The notes: generated by a model from the letters alone, not told the origin. Positions 1-6,873 are shown, counted from the stretch's first letter. The stretch: DNA of 14,211 bases from Methanobacteriota archaeon (GCA_030605245.1 JAUWIS010000008.1:1-14211), one strand, 5' to 3'. Translations and numbers: made by a program.

Positions 1-175
1 AGAAATCAGTTTTTCACCTGAAATCAGGCCAACCCATGGTGAGATCAGAAGGATTCAGGATGAAAGCAGAATAATATCCGGCTCAATCACAATATCTGAG
101 GAACTGGCTGAGTTAGTTGCAAAGGGGGAGATAACCCTGAAGGAGGCAATAAGAAGGCAGAAAAGGGAAAAGTAG
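1..175 (+). CDS. C-terminal fragment of an unrecognised protein (5' end outside window)
   Basis: An open frame (first full codon at base 2) runs in from the left edge and stops at TAG 173-175, giving 57 residues. They are hydrophilic, with many Glu, Arg and Lys. The last 25 or so residues look helical and charged (…ELAELVAKGEITLKEA…) and end in a basic tail, RRQKREK. No signal peptide or membrane segment is visible. I do not recognise the family. Coding is supported by amino-acid composition and by the next gene on the same strand starting about 100 bases later. The fragment alone gives no function. Confidence 0.6.
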   Translation, partial: EISFSPEIRPTHGEIRRIQDESRIISGSITISEELAELVAKGEITLKEAIRRQKREK

Positions 176-278
176 TTATTTGGCACATTTAAGGAATTGC
201 TGTAGAAAATATATTAAAGTGCGGAAGGATATTACATTCACAGAAAAAGTTTGTAGAAGTAAGTTAAAGGTGTATAAA

Positions 279-770
279 ATGATAAAAAAGGAACTTAGTA
301 ATGTATGCTCAATATTGCTGATTGTTCTCGGGGTATTGTTTATTATCCCAGGGGGTCTGTCTTTAATTGTTATGCATATAGTTGCATCATTAATGAGCAG
401 TTCACAGCCAATACAAATGCATATTTTACTCATCGGACTGAGTATTATCATTGTGGGTTTTGTTTGTATTCTCTATCCTAAAAGATATAGGGTTAGATTT
501 ATTGTTGGCGCATTTACATCATTTTATTTATCAGCAACCTTTTTTATCCTGTATTCCACATTTATCCCTGCAATTATGGTGAGCGGAGGAGGTTGCATTG
601 GTGCCGAAGGCGGAGGGGCAGAATCTGCAGGGTTGCACCCCATCCAGGATGTTGGGTTATACGAATTATTTTTAATTTTATTGGTTATTATATTTGCCTC
701 GGTTGGAATAATTCTACTGTTTTTGTATGTAAAACCCTATTTTGCACAAAAATACAGGAAAAAAATGTAG
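279..770 (+). CDS. Four-helix integral membrane protein, function unknown
   Basis: The product is 163 aa and probably sits in the cytoplasmic membrane. Four hydrophobic segments are visible at about residues 10-35, 48-65, 74-100 and 127-151. The segment between helices 3 and 4 (about 102-118) is rich in glycine with one cysteine (SGGGCIG…EGGGAESAG), so it may be flexible and extracytoplasmic. The C-terminus is basic (QKYRKKM). I chose the ATG at 279 because AAAGGTG lies 7 bases upstream and the hydrophobic domain starts right after it. The frame is open upstream to 180, but that part is Cys/Lys/Arg-rich and has no ribosome site. A TATA-like stretch at about 203-213 fits a promoter for this gene. 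Its TAG stop abuts the stop of convergent polB. No family is recognised. Confidence 0.7.
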   Translation: MIKKELSNVCSILLIVLGVLFIIPGGLSLIVMHIVASLMSSSQPIQMHILLIGLSIIIVGFVCILYPKRYRVRFIVGAFTSFYLSATFFILYSTFIPAIMVSGGGCIGAEGGGAESAGLHPIQDVGLYELFLILLVIIFASVGIILLFLYVKPYFAQKYRKKM

Positions 771-2255
771 TTATACAAACTTCATTATTCTTGTTTTTAG
801 TGTCTGCAGATTTGTTATCATGATTTTACCTGGGTCCGGGACAAAATTGTGCTCCTTCTGATAATTTGTCTGTGACTGCCATGCAGACGCGTTGATTAAT
901 GTTACATTTCTATAAACCCCCACGCCTGCTGAATGAACATGTCCTGTGACAAAAATATCAGGAACCCGGTCTATGACAAGGTAATCTTTTTGCTCAGGTG
1001 CAATCGGTGTCCTACCACCATATATTGGTGCAAGATGACGTCTTTTCAGCATTTCCTTCATTATCGCAATAGGGGTATTGTATGTTAGAGACTGGACATT
1101 TGTTACAAAATCATCCATGCTTCTTCCGTGATACAACAGTATTTCAACCCCGTTTAATGTGAGATAGCATGGGTTTCCAACAAACAAAACATTGTCTGAG
1201 AAAAGTTTTCTTATATTCTCAGGAAAACATGGTTGCGGCTCTGCCTGGCGCACAGCATCATGGTTTCCTGGTGAAATTATTATTTGGATATGCTCAGGTA
1301 TCTCTGATAATAATTCTGCAAGTTTTTCATACTGGGTAAAAATATCAGAGATGAGAAGTTCATCCTCCTGGTTAGGGTAAACTCCTATGCCGTCAACAGC
1401 ATCACCCGGTATCACAATGTATTTTATGTTTGACGCCTCATCTGAAGACAACCATTTCATTAGTTTCTCCCATGCTTCTGAGAGAAATGTTTTGTTTCCA
1501 ACATGCAGGTCTGAAACAAATGCTGCACTTAATGGTATTTCTGCCCTGTTGTTGTTTTTTCTCATCATTATCTCTGGTCTGACAATGCTTTTTATGTTCA
1601 TCATCCCGGTTTTTGAACTTAATCTGCCAACAACCCCTATAACCTCATCATTTAAAACAGTCTCTGAAATTAAAGGAGAGTTGTTTGGTACAAGTCCGGT
1701 CATCTCACCCGTTTCATCCTCAATTTCTATCAGTTTATGACCTTTTTTTGTAACAGATATTTTTTTCACAATACCCATGATTTTTATCTCGCTGTCTATC
1801 TGTTTCACCATGTTTATTGAACTTACTCCGAACATTTCCCTTCTATTCCTGAGCAGTTTTTTTATTGACTCGTACCTGCTCCTGAAATATTTTGCAAAAT
1901 CATCAACCGTTCCTTCACAGGTGGAATTGCCTGAAACATCAGACAGAATTTTTATATCAGAAGGATAATCCTTTGCCATTATATTCCCGGCTTTGGAGAA
2001 AATATGAGGGGAGGTAGACAACTGACTAACAGCATCAGTATTTATATCATGTACAGAGGATGCCTCAACCCTGTTTTCAATATTTTCCTTTTGATTCAAA
2101 TTATTTACAGTAAGAATAAGGGGGTATTCCTTTGATTTGTTTATTAAGGAGCTGACATACAATACTGGATCATTTTTTGATAGAATATATTTCATAGCAT
2201 CGGGCTGCACAAGCGTCCCATGTTCAGCCAACATATTTATAATCCTTTTTTTCAT
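771..2255 (-). CDS. polB: DNA polymerase D (DNA polymerase II) small subunit DP1
   Basis: This is the small subunit of the archaeal replicative polymerase PolD. It pairs with large subunit DP2 and supplies the 3'-5' proofreading nuclease. The product is 494 aa, within the family range. The N-terminal ~115 residues are variable. An OB-fold lies at about 156-225 (EIKIMGIVKKIS…EIEDETGE). The calcineurin-like phosphoesterase domain fills the rest and has all the metal-site motifs: DLHVG (D249, H251), GDAVDG (D285), GNHD (N331, H332), YHGRSMDD (H376) and GHVH (H439, H441), so it should be active. I chose ATG 2255 over a TTG three codons upstream; neither has a clear Shine-Dalgarno site. It diverges from the UPF0201 gene across 113 bases. 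DP2 is not in the window. Confidence 0.95.
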   Translation of the reverse strand: MKKRIINMLAEHGTLVQPDAMKYILSKNDPVLYVSSLINKSKEYPLILTVNNLNQKENIENRVEASSVHDINTDAVSQLSTSPHIFSKAGNIMAKDYPSDIKILSDVSGNSTCEGTVDDFAKYFRSRYESIKKLLRNRREMFGVSSINMVKQIDSEIKIMGIVKKISVTKKGHKLIEIEDETGEMTGLVPNNSPLISETVLNDEVIGVVGRLSSKTGMMNIKSIVRPEIMMRKNNNRAEIPLSAAFVSDLHVGNKTFLSEAWEKLMKWLSSDEASNIKYIVIPGDAVDGIGVYPNQEDELLISDIFTQYEKLAELLSEIPEHIQIIISPGNHDAVRQAEPQPCFPENIRKLFSDNVLFVGNPCYLTLNGVEILLYHGRSMDDFVTNVQSLTYNTPIAIMKEMLKRRHLAPIYGGRTPIAPEQKDYLVIDRVPDIFVTGHVHSAGVGVYRNVTLINASAWQSQTNYQKEHNFVPDPGKIMITNLQTLKTRIMKFV

Positions 2256-2333
2256 CAAAAACAAAATAGAATATCAGAGTAAAAAACCTTCCTATAACCC
2301 TTTTCTATTTCTTAATCCACAAGACTACCCACT

Positions 2334-2347
2334 AAACATATTAATAT
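2334..2347 (+). promoter_or_regulatory. TATA-like box for the UPF0201 operon
   Basis: The AT-rich element ACATATTAATAT lies within 2334-2347, centred about 28 bases before the ATG at 2369. With usual archaeal spacing, transcription would start at or within a few bases of that ATG, giving a leaderless or near-leaderless mRNA. No Shine-Dalgarno sequence precedes the ATG, which agrees. This is an inference from spacing only. Confidence 0.45.
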
Positions 2348-2368
2348 CCTGTTGCCCATTCAGAACTG

Positions 2369-2734
2369 ATGAACATCATCGTTGAAACAGTTTGCAAGCC
2401 AACAGAAGACAAGGATAAGATAAGAAAGGCTATGCTAAATATTTTTCCTGATCTGAGAATTAATGAAAAAGGGAATATGTTAACAGGGAAATGCCTATCG
2501 CTTGACAACTTTAAGGAAAAACTGCGCAATCAGCAAATAAGGGATTCTGCAAGGAAGATTTTTCTCAGAGGAAAAAAGGAGAATAAAACAGTTTTCAGAA
2601 TTAACAAGCAGGTTGCGTTTGTTGATAAAATATGTTTTGCTGAGGAAAATCATCCTCTTGGTGATATTACTGTTACAATAGAAGATGAAGATATAGACAG
2701 GATTATAGAAGAAATAACAAGGAAGGAAAAATGA
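2369..2734 (+). CDS. UPF0201 / RNA-binding-domain family protein
   Basis: This 121-aa protein matches the archaeal UPF0201 family (RNA_binding domain, formerly DUF54). The resemblance lies in overall length, an N-terminal strand (NIIVETVCKPTED), the pattern in which a predicted-structure residue run (GNMLTGKCLSLDNFKEKL) leads into a basic stretch (RDSARKIFLRG), and an acidic C-terminal strand-helix (GDITVTIEDEDIDRIIEEI). The family is thought to bind RNA; its biological role is not settled. The stop TGA (2732-2734) overlaps the ATG of a 25-codon mini-ORF, which overlaps the next gene, so the three frames look like one translationally coupled operon. The gene diverges from polB. Confidence 0.85.
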   Translation: MNIIVETVCKPTEDKDKIRKAMLNIFPDLRINEKGNMLTGKCLSLDNFKEKLRNQQIRDSARKIFLRGKKENKTVFRINKQVAFVDKICFAEENHPLGDITVTIEDEDIDRIIEEITRKEK

Positions 2735-2808
2735 AAATCAAACTGGGAATTGGAACAGGATACACAAACAGTGTTATGGAGAGAGCAACAGGGATGGAGG
2801 GAAAATGA
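2731..2808 (+). CDS. 25-aa mini-ORF coupled to both neighbours by ATGA overlaps
   Basis: The frame encodes MKIKLGIGTGYTNSV followed by MERATGMEGK. Its ATG overlaps the UPF0201 stop (ATGA at 2731-2734) and its TGA overlaps the next ATG (ATGA at 2805-2808). A purine-rich AAGGAAGG lies just upstream. Such a double overlap is how coupled genes are joined, so the frame may be translated, if only to hand ribosomes on. Its first residues (MKIKLGIG) resemble the start of the next protein (MKIGIS), so it could instead be the remnant of a duplicated or deleted gene. No family is recognised. Confidence 0.4.
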   Translation: MKIKLGIGTGYTNSVMERATGMEGK

Positions 2809-3557
2809 AAATAGGTATTTCTTCCCCAAACTTTTCATTAATAGACTTTGAAAAAATAATTGAGAAAATATCAAAACACTTTAACAGATGGGAGATTGTT
2901 GCTGAAGGAAAACATTATTTGTGGGATATAAAAGAAAAATTTCTTGAAACAACACCGTCATACGACATATGTTTTTCTGTTCATGCACCACTCAGTGACA
3001 TAAACATTGCATCTCTGAATCCCAGAATTAGGGATGAATCAGTAAAGCAGATTAATGAAACAATTAGGATTTCATCCGAACTTGGCATAAACATGGTTAC
3101 AATGCATCCAGGTCATCTTTCACCACTCGGTGTTCTTGTCCCTGAGAAAATCGGGGAGATAAATAAAAAGTTTGTGAGAAGGATAGCAAAAACTGCAGAT
3201 GAACATGGAGTAACAATCGCGCTGGAGAATATGCCGAATCAAAGGATTACAACCTGCCATTCCTTGTCTGAGTTATTAGAAATTGCTAACAGCAATGTTA
3301 AACTCTGTTTTGATGTAGGGCATGCAAACACAAACAACAACATAAGCGAGTTTTTGGATTATGGGAAATTCGCAAATGTACACATTCATGATAACTTTGG
3401 TAAAGAGGATTCACATCTTGTCATAGGTAAAGGAAACATTGACTTCAGAAATGTTTTAAAAAGACTAAATGAAAAATATAATGGAGTTGTTGTTATAGAG
3501 TCAAGAGGATTAAAAGCGGGTGTTGAATCAAAAAATGTTTTGATGAAAATGATTTAA
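2805..3557 (+). CDS. Sugar phosphate isomerase/epimerase-like TIM barrel (AP endonuclease family 2 fold)
   Basis: The 250-aa product has the single-domain length of the xylose-isomerase-like / AP-endonuclease-2 TIM-barrel superfamily. Candidate metal ligands sit at the expected strand ends: H60 (SVHAP), H101 and H104 (MHPGH), E141 (ALENMP), D170 and H173 (CFDVGHAN), H193/H195/D196 (NVHIHDN), H204 and E232 (VIESRG). It is therefore probably an active metal-dependent enzyme. Members include endonuclease IV, sugar-phosphate isomerases and inosose-type enzymes. The spread of His, Glu and Asp is also compatible with endonuclease IV-type DNA repair, but 250 aa is short for that, so the substrate stays open. 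GGAGGG at 2796-2801 precedes the ATG, which overlaps the mini-ORF stop. A T-rich stretch lies 40 bases after the stop. Confidence 0.85.
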   Translation: MKIGISSPNFSLIDFEKIIEKISKHFNRWEIVAEGKHYLWDIKEKFLETTPSYDICFSVHAPLSDINIASLNPRIRDESVKQINETIRISSELGINMVTMHPGHLSPLGVLVPEKIGEINKKFVRRIAKTADEHGVTIALENMPNQRITTCHSLSELLEIANSNVKLCFDVGHANTNNNISEFLDYGKFANVHIHDNFGKEDSHLVIGKGNIDFRNVLKRLNEKYNGVVVIESRGLKAGVESKNVLMKMI

Positions 3558-3593
3558 ATCTCCCGGTATCTTCCATGGCTCCTTCTAAACTGC

Positions 3594-4199
3594 TTAATTT
3601 TTTTTATCTTTTTCCATAAATCCAAGTATCTCTTTTAATTCCTTCTTACTCATCCTTATACCAAACTTTTTTTCCAATCCCGCCCTAATATTCTCTGTTT
3701 TTTTCTTTCCTATTTTCTGGATGAAAACAGGTAAATCCTCGTATCTTGCCCAGGGGTATGTTATCCACCTCCATTTAACAATCTTGTGCGCAAAATAATC
3801 TGGAATAAAAAATGATACTTTTTTATGCTCCAACACACCTGTTTTTATGTTTTTTGGAGACTGCCTTTTCAGATATTTTACCACTACATCCATTGTTTCC
3901 CCGGTATCTGTTATGTCATCGATTACAAGAACATTTTTGTTTTTTACTGGCATGTTAAGAGGGGCTGTGATTTTTGCTTTTTCTTTTTTTTTAGCTGCAC
4001 CCCAGTGCTGAACAGCAACACTTGTTAGGTTCATAATGGATAAAAAATCACATACTATTCGCGCAGGAACATATCCACCTCGTCCTATTGCTACAACAAT
4101 GTCTGGTTTGTATCCTGATTTTTTTATTTTCGTTGATAGTGTCTTAGCAAGTTTGTATGCTTTATTCCATGTAATAATTTCAACCCTTGTTTCACTCAT
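3594..4199 (-). CDS. Phosphoribosyltransferase (archaeal hypoxanthine/xanthine-guanine PRT-like)
   Basis: This 201-aa cytoplasmic protein has the type I phosphoribosyltransferase fold. The PRPP-binding loop VLVIDDITDTGETM spans about 90-103 and is intact, with the paired acidic residues followed by the TDTGET turn. The N-terminal glycine loop AIGRGGYVPARI (about 37-48) is also typical. KWRWITYPWARYED at about 142-155 is the pattern of the archaeal purine PRT-like group often annotated as hypoxanthine or xanthine-guanine PRT. The acceptor base cannot be read from sequence. The start is supported by AAGGTGA just upstream of the ATG. It lies 50 bases after cca on the same strand, so it is probably the last gene of the thpR-cca unit. 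The lysine-rich tail beyond about 163 is poorly conserved. Confidence 0.85.
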   Translation of the reverse strand: MSETRVEIITWNKAYKLAKTLSTKIKKSGYKPDIVVAIGRGGYVPARIVCDFLSIMNLTSVAVQHWGAAKKKEKAKITAPLNMPVKNKNVLVIDDITDTGETMDVVVKYLKRQSPKNIKTGVLEHKKVSFFIPDYFAHKIVKWRWITYPWARYEDLPVFIQKIGKKKTENIRAGLEKKFGIRMSKKELKEILGFMEKDKKN

Positions 4200-4249
4200 T
4201 TTTCACCTTACCTTTTTCTGTATATTTTTCTAATGCGATTATTTCAACC

Positions 4250-5563
4250 TTAATATTCCCACCTGAATTTTTTATCCATAAACATTGTCAGATGAAGCAA
4301 ATATTTTTTCTGCGCGATGTCTTTTCCTTCAAGGATTCTGAAATTTTTTATTTTTGATAAATCCTTGCCTATGCTTAAATTGTTTATATTTTCATTTATC
4401 AAATCAGACACATTGATATATTTTCTTTTTATGTTAACAACCCATCTGTTTTTCTCAATATACGGAGACGTGAAAGCATTTTTTTTCCATTTCTCCCTGA
4501 ACTTTTTCGCATCAGGCATAAAAATCATTGGCCCATAATGCTTCTTCATGGACGGAAGTTTCAATGATTCAAGTTCAAAAATTGTGAATATTTCATTGTT
4601 GACATAAAACCCTGAATCAATAACCCTGAAATTGTTTTCATTGCATAACGCCCTTATTGATTTTTCACATTTCCTAAGCTGAGGATAGAGATTTTCATCT
4701 ATTATGTCTATCTTATCAAGAACTATGGCAATAAAACCTGTTCCTCTTTCAACCATCATTTTCAGGAGAATCTTCTTTGATAAGGGCCTGGGTTTTTTTG
4801 GGAAAAAGAATTTAACCCCTGGGTTTTTAATGTATTCCCTGCAGGAATGTGTGAATAATGAAAGTTTTTCATCTGAAAGTGCTGACGCAACGTTCCTGTT
4901 TTCATCAACAGGGTCAACAAAAACCATTGGCTCATCAAATCTTTTAGGGATTTTTTCAATCAAAACCCTTTCTTTCCACTTACATGCTTCTTTTATTAAT
5001 GTTTGGAAACTTCCATATTTTAGAATTAAAAGTTCACATAGATAACCTGAGAAACCCTGAATCTTTGCCTCGGCACTGTAAACACCAATACCTTTCATAA
5101 ACTGTTTAAGGAGTCTGACATCATTTTTCTGCCCTTTTTTTAAGTTTTCAATAATGTATTTTGTGTGGAAAGGGGTTCTGTCAACAGCGCTCATTTTTTC
5201 TTTTGTATCAGTTATTTTGTAGCATGGAACAAGGTCAATTTCGTATCCTTTGTAAACACCTGTTGTGTAAGGATGCTCAGCATATTTCCTTTTCCCATTC
5301 AAAACATTTTTACCGATTTCCAAACCATATTTCTCCAGTTGTTTTCTGGAGGTGTTTTTCTGGAAAAGAATAAAAATATCAATATCCGGCTTTTTCAAAT
5401 GTGTATCCTTTGCAACAGAGCCAACAAGAATCGGTTCAGCATTTATTTTCAGTTTTTTTATTTCATCCCTGCATTTATTTTTTAATTCCTCAACAATTTC
5501 ATTTATTTTTAGATCCTCATCCTTTGTCGGCACTATCCTTTTTAATACCTGAGACTCAATCAT
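4250..5563 (-). CDS. cca: CCA-adding enzyme (class I archaeal tRNA nucleotidyltransferase)
   Basis: It adds or repairs the 3'-terminal CCA of tRNA from CTP and ATP without a nucleic-acid template. At 437 aa it has the normal length for archaeal class I enzymes. The nucleotidyltransferase head shows GSVAKDTHLKKPDIDIF at 48-64, with catalytic D60 and D62 and the third carboxylate D110 in GYEIDLVPCY; the spacing fits the family. The central tRNA_NucTransf2-like part includes DVRLLKQFMKGIGVYSAEAK, and the tail ends FMDKKFRWEY as expected. ATG 5563 is chosen over the TTG one codon earlier. It lies downstream of thpR on the same strand, a pairing common in archaea. The 100-base gap to thpR carries a duplicated segment of the thpR 3' end. 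Confidence 0.95.
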   Translation of the reverse strand: MIESQVLKRIVPTKDEDLKINEIVEELKNKCRDEIKKLKINAEPILVGSVAKDTHLKKPDIDIFILFQKNTSRKQLEKYGLEIGKNVLNGKRKYAEHPYTTGVYKGYEIDLVPCYKITDTKEKMSAVDRTPFHTKYIIENLKKGQKNDVRLLKQFMKGIGVYSAEAKIQGFSGYLCELLILKYGSFQTLIKEACKWKERVLIEKIPKRFDEPMVFVDPVDENRNVASALSDEKLSLFTHSCREYIKNPGVKFFFPKKPRPLSKKILLKMMVERGTGFIAIVLDKIDIIDENLYPQLRKCEKSIRALCNENNFRVIDSGFYVNNEIFTIFELESLKLPSMKKHYGPMIFMPDAKKFREKWKKNAFTSPYIEKNRWVVNIKRKYINVSDLINENINNLSIGKDLSKIKNFRILEGKDIAQKKYLLHLTMFMDKKFRWEY

Positions 5564-5577
5564 CAAAACAGCATGGG

Positions 5578-5617
5578 ATAGATAGTAAAAAAACTATTGC
5601 AAAGCGCCTCTTTAACA
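5578..5617. repeat. Imperfect direct repeat, copy 1 (upstream of cca)
   Basis: This shares ATAGAT, then an A7 run, then CTATTGCAAA, then CxCCTCTTTxACA with copy 2 at 5650-5691. Twenty-eight of 32 aligned columns match from the A7 run onward, with a one-base gap. On the minus strand it reads as a degraded copy of the thpR 3' end (Val-Lys-Glu-…, TAG, T7), frameshifted by one base and placed 15 bases before the cca ATG. Confidence 0.7.
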
Positions 5618-5649
5618 TTTGGGAACAATCAAAAAAAGGATAAACAGAT

Positions 5650-5691
5650 ATAGATGGCGAAAAAAACTATTGCAAAAACACCTCTTTGACA
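5650..5691. repeat. Imperfect direct repeat, copy 2 (thpR 3' end)
   Basis: This is the functional copy. On the minus strand it encodes the last residues of ThpR (TVKEVFLQ) and the TAG stop, followed at once by a run of seven T, which could act as an archaeal oligo-T terminator. It lies 72 bases from copy 1 in the same orientation. Confidence 0.7.
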
Positions 5692-6215
5692 GTAGAATAC
5701 ATAGGTCCTTTTGGCGTTAAAACACTTTTCTTTAATCTTATACATTTAACATCATATCCGCCAAAATCAGTTTTTTTGTTCTCATTCAGAAAAATCTGCA
5801 AAATACCCGTATTCCTGATGGATTTTACCCGCGCAACTGTTACATGTGGAGAGAATTTTCTTTTCTCCTTTTTAAAACCGAGCGTTGAGAGTTCATTCTC
5901 CAGTCTCTCTGCGATTACCCCTAGAGACTCGGCATTCTCGGTACCTATCCATAAAACTCGCATATAATTCATATTCGGAAAAACACCGAGACCTATAAGT
6001 TTTATTGTGAAAGGAGAAACATCTCTTATGCTGTTTCTAATCACATCAGCAATTTCATCAACCCTTTTCTCATCTATCTCACCAAGAAACTTTAGTGTCA
6101 TATGAACATTTTCAGGTTTAACAATTTTTAAATCAGCATTAGTATTTTTTAAATCATTGATAACTTTTATTATTCCTGGTAATGCGCCAATGTCAGCAGA
6201 AATGAATGCTCTCAT
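5667..6215 (-). CDS. thpR: RNA 2',3'-cyclic phosphodiesterase (2'-5' RNA ligase family)
   Basis: The enzyme hydrolyses 2',3'-cyclic phosphates on RNA ends and in vitro can act as a 2'-5' RNA ligase. The product is 182 aa, the usual length. The two-lobed 2H fold is shown by its two HxTx motifs: HMTL (H38, T40) and HVTV (H124, T126). The N-terminus MRAFISADI is typical, so I place the start at 6215 although the frame is open to 6302; the extra residues are Pro/Leu-rich and unlike the family. No Shine-Dalgarno site precedes the ATG. It heads the minus-strand run thpR-cca-phosphoribosyltransferase. Both thpR and cca products act on RNA 3' ends, and their adjacency recurs in archaea. Confidence 0.92.
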   Translation of the reverse strand: MRAFISADIGALPGIIKVINDLKNTNADLKIVKPENVHMTLKFLGEIDEKRVDEIADVIRNSIRDVSPFTIKLIGLGVFPNMNYMRVLWIGTENAESLGVIAERLENELSTLGFKKEKRKFSPHVTVARVKSIRNTGILQIFLNENKKTDFGGYDVKCIRLKKSVLTPKGPMYSTVKEVFLQ

Positions 6216-6434
6216 GGAAGGATAAAAGGGGTATAGGGGTAAAGGTTTTGCGGATGGGCAAAATTGCATTGTTCGCAGGTGCAGGACAAAATGATAATGC
6301 ATGGCATCTAAGGCGTTGGGTGCTTGCGATGTTCACTTCCCGCACAGCATTAGTTTTTCACAACGACGCACCATTCAGGGTCATCCCATTAGTAAGTCAT
6401 ACTTTTTGCGATAAGACAATTTTTCTAGCAAAAG
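6216..6434. other. Intergenic region, no gene supported
   Basis: These bases separate divergent thpR from the small membrane-gene promoter. The middle part (about 6250-6390) is visibly richer in G and C than the flanks. An open plus-strand frame crosses it (ATG 6255) but has no ribosome site, looks unlike a protein, and overlaps the downstream gene out of frame. I find no tRNA T-arm or anticodon pattern on either strand. It could be the left junction of the accessory island, a non-coding RNA, or decayed coding sequence. Confidence 0.4.
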
Positions 6435-6444
6435 TTTATATATT
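6435..6444 (+). promoter_or_regulatory. TATA box of the small membrane-protein operon
   Basis: TTTATATATT is a strong archaeal TATA match. It is centred near 6439, which puts the expected transcription start near 6464, about 46 bases before the first ATG (6510). The predicted start coincides with the first arm of the inverted repeat at 6464-6498. Confidence 0.65.
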
Positions 6445-6445
6445 A

Positions 6446-6498
6446 GTAACTCCCTTATCCATTGTAACTACAAAAATCAATTGGTTACGTGTAGTTAC
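6446..6498. promoter_or_regulatory. Cluster of four GTAAC half-sites / inverted repeat, candidate operator
   Basis: GTAAC occurs at 6446 and 6464 on the plus strand. Its complement GTTAC occurs at 6484 and 6494. The two outer arms of the clearest pair are perfect over nine bases: GTAACTACA at 6464-6472 and TGTAGTTAC at 6490-6498, with a 17-base spacer. The array begins right after the TATA box and ends one base before the Shine-Dalgarno site (GGAG 6500-6503). It could be a repressor operator, or in RNA a hairpin that controls access to the ribosome site. Confidence 0.6.
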
Positions 6499-6509
6499 AG
6501 GAGAAAAAA

Positions 6510-6719
6510 ATGACACAAACAACAAGGGTTGTAAGGATGCCAACAGAAATAGTTGAACAAGCTGAGCAGAAACGAAAGGAAATGATTGAACAGGCAAGAC
6601 GTCAACAAAATAATGAGAGACTCGCATTCTTAGTAGGTGCAGGCTTTGGGGCGTTCTTAGGATATTTGGTCGCAAGAGCGTTAACACAAGAAGAAAAAGG
6701 AGGTGAAAAAAATGAGTAA
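6510..6719 (+). CDS. Small membrane protein with RHH-like N-terminal strand (69 aa)
   Basis: Residues 4-10 (TTRVVRMP) followed by a long charged helix (about 11-37, TEIVEQAEQKRKEMIEQARR) resemble the strand and first helix of ribbon-helix-helix DNA-binding proteins. In place of the second RHH helix there is one glycine-rich membrane segment at about 38-56 (FLVGAGFGAFLGYLVA), then a charged tail. The start is well supported: GGAG at 6500-6503 with six-base spacing, and a TATA box at 6435. The gene overlaps the next by eight bases. No exact family is recognised. It could be a membrane-tethered regulator, a coiled-coil membrane protein, or part of a viral or defence module. Coding is fairly sure; the RHH reading is tentative. 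Confidence 0.75.
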   Translation: MTQTTRVVRMPTEIVEQAEQKRKEMIEQARRQQNNERLAFLVGAGFGAFLGYLVARALTQEEKGGEKNE

Positions 6720-6873
6720 TACCACAGGAATAATATTGGCTGTTGGGATTGCTACTGCACTGATAATCGTCAGTTTTGCAGTTGCAGACCATATCAACAA
6801 CGCGCAGAATGTGGAACTTCGAACCCCATATTACTCGGTAAAGTCAAGTCAATATCAACTTCTCGATTCATAA
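6712..6873 (+). CDS. Small single-pass membrane protein (53 aa)
   Basis: The frame opens with MSNTTGIILAVGIATA, gives a hydrophobic helix at about 5-25, and ends with a polar tail of 28 residues rich in Asn, Gln, Ser and Tyr. The start is decided by a near-perfect Shine-Dalgarno sequence AGGAGGTGA at 6698-6706, five bases before the ATG. The ATG lies eight bases inside the preceding gene, so the two are very likely translated together. The N-terminal helix could be an uncleaved anchor or a signal peptide (…VAD). No family is recognised. Its pairing with a second tiny membrane protein suggests a two-component membrane unit such as a holin/antiholin-like or toxin pair, but nothing in sequence proves that. 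Confidence 0.7.
   Translation: MSNTTGIILAVGIATALIIVSFAVADHINNAQNVELRTPYYSVKSSQYQLLDS

Noticed and set aside
1387..1740. 117-aa plus-strand open frame inside polB, and similar long antisense frames in cca and thrS
   Set aside because: They are antisense to strongly conserved genes, have Ser/Phe-rich compositions expected from reverse-strand reading, and lack ribosome sites.
4200..4272. Minus-strand frame reading GGNIKVEIIALEKYTEKGKV between cca and the phosphoribosyltransferase; its KVEII resembles RVEII at the start of that protein
   Set aside because: It has no ATG, GTG or TTG after an upstream TGA, is only about 24 codons long, and the DNA match to the start of the next gene (17 of 24) is too weak to call a duplication.
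6206..6556. 116-aa plus-strand open frame across the region between thpR and the small membrane genes
   Set aside because: It overlaps the 5' end of thpR and the supported 69-aa gene in a different frame, has no ribosome site, and crosses the TATA box and repeat array.
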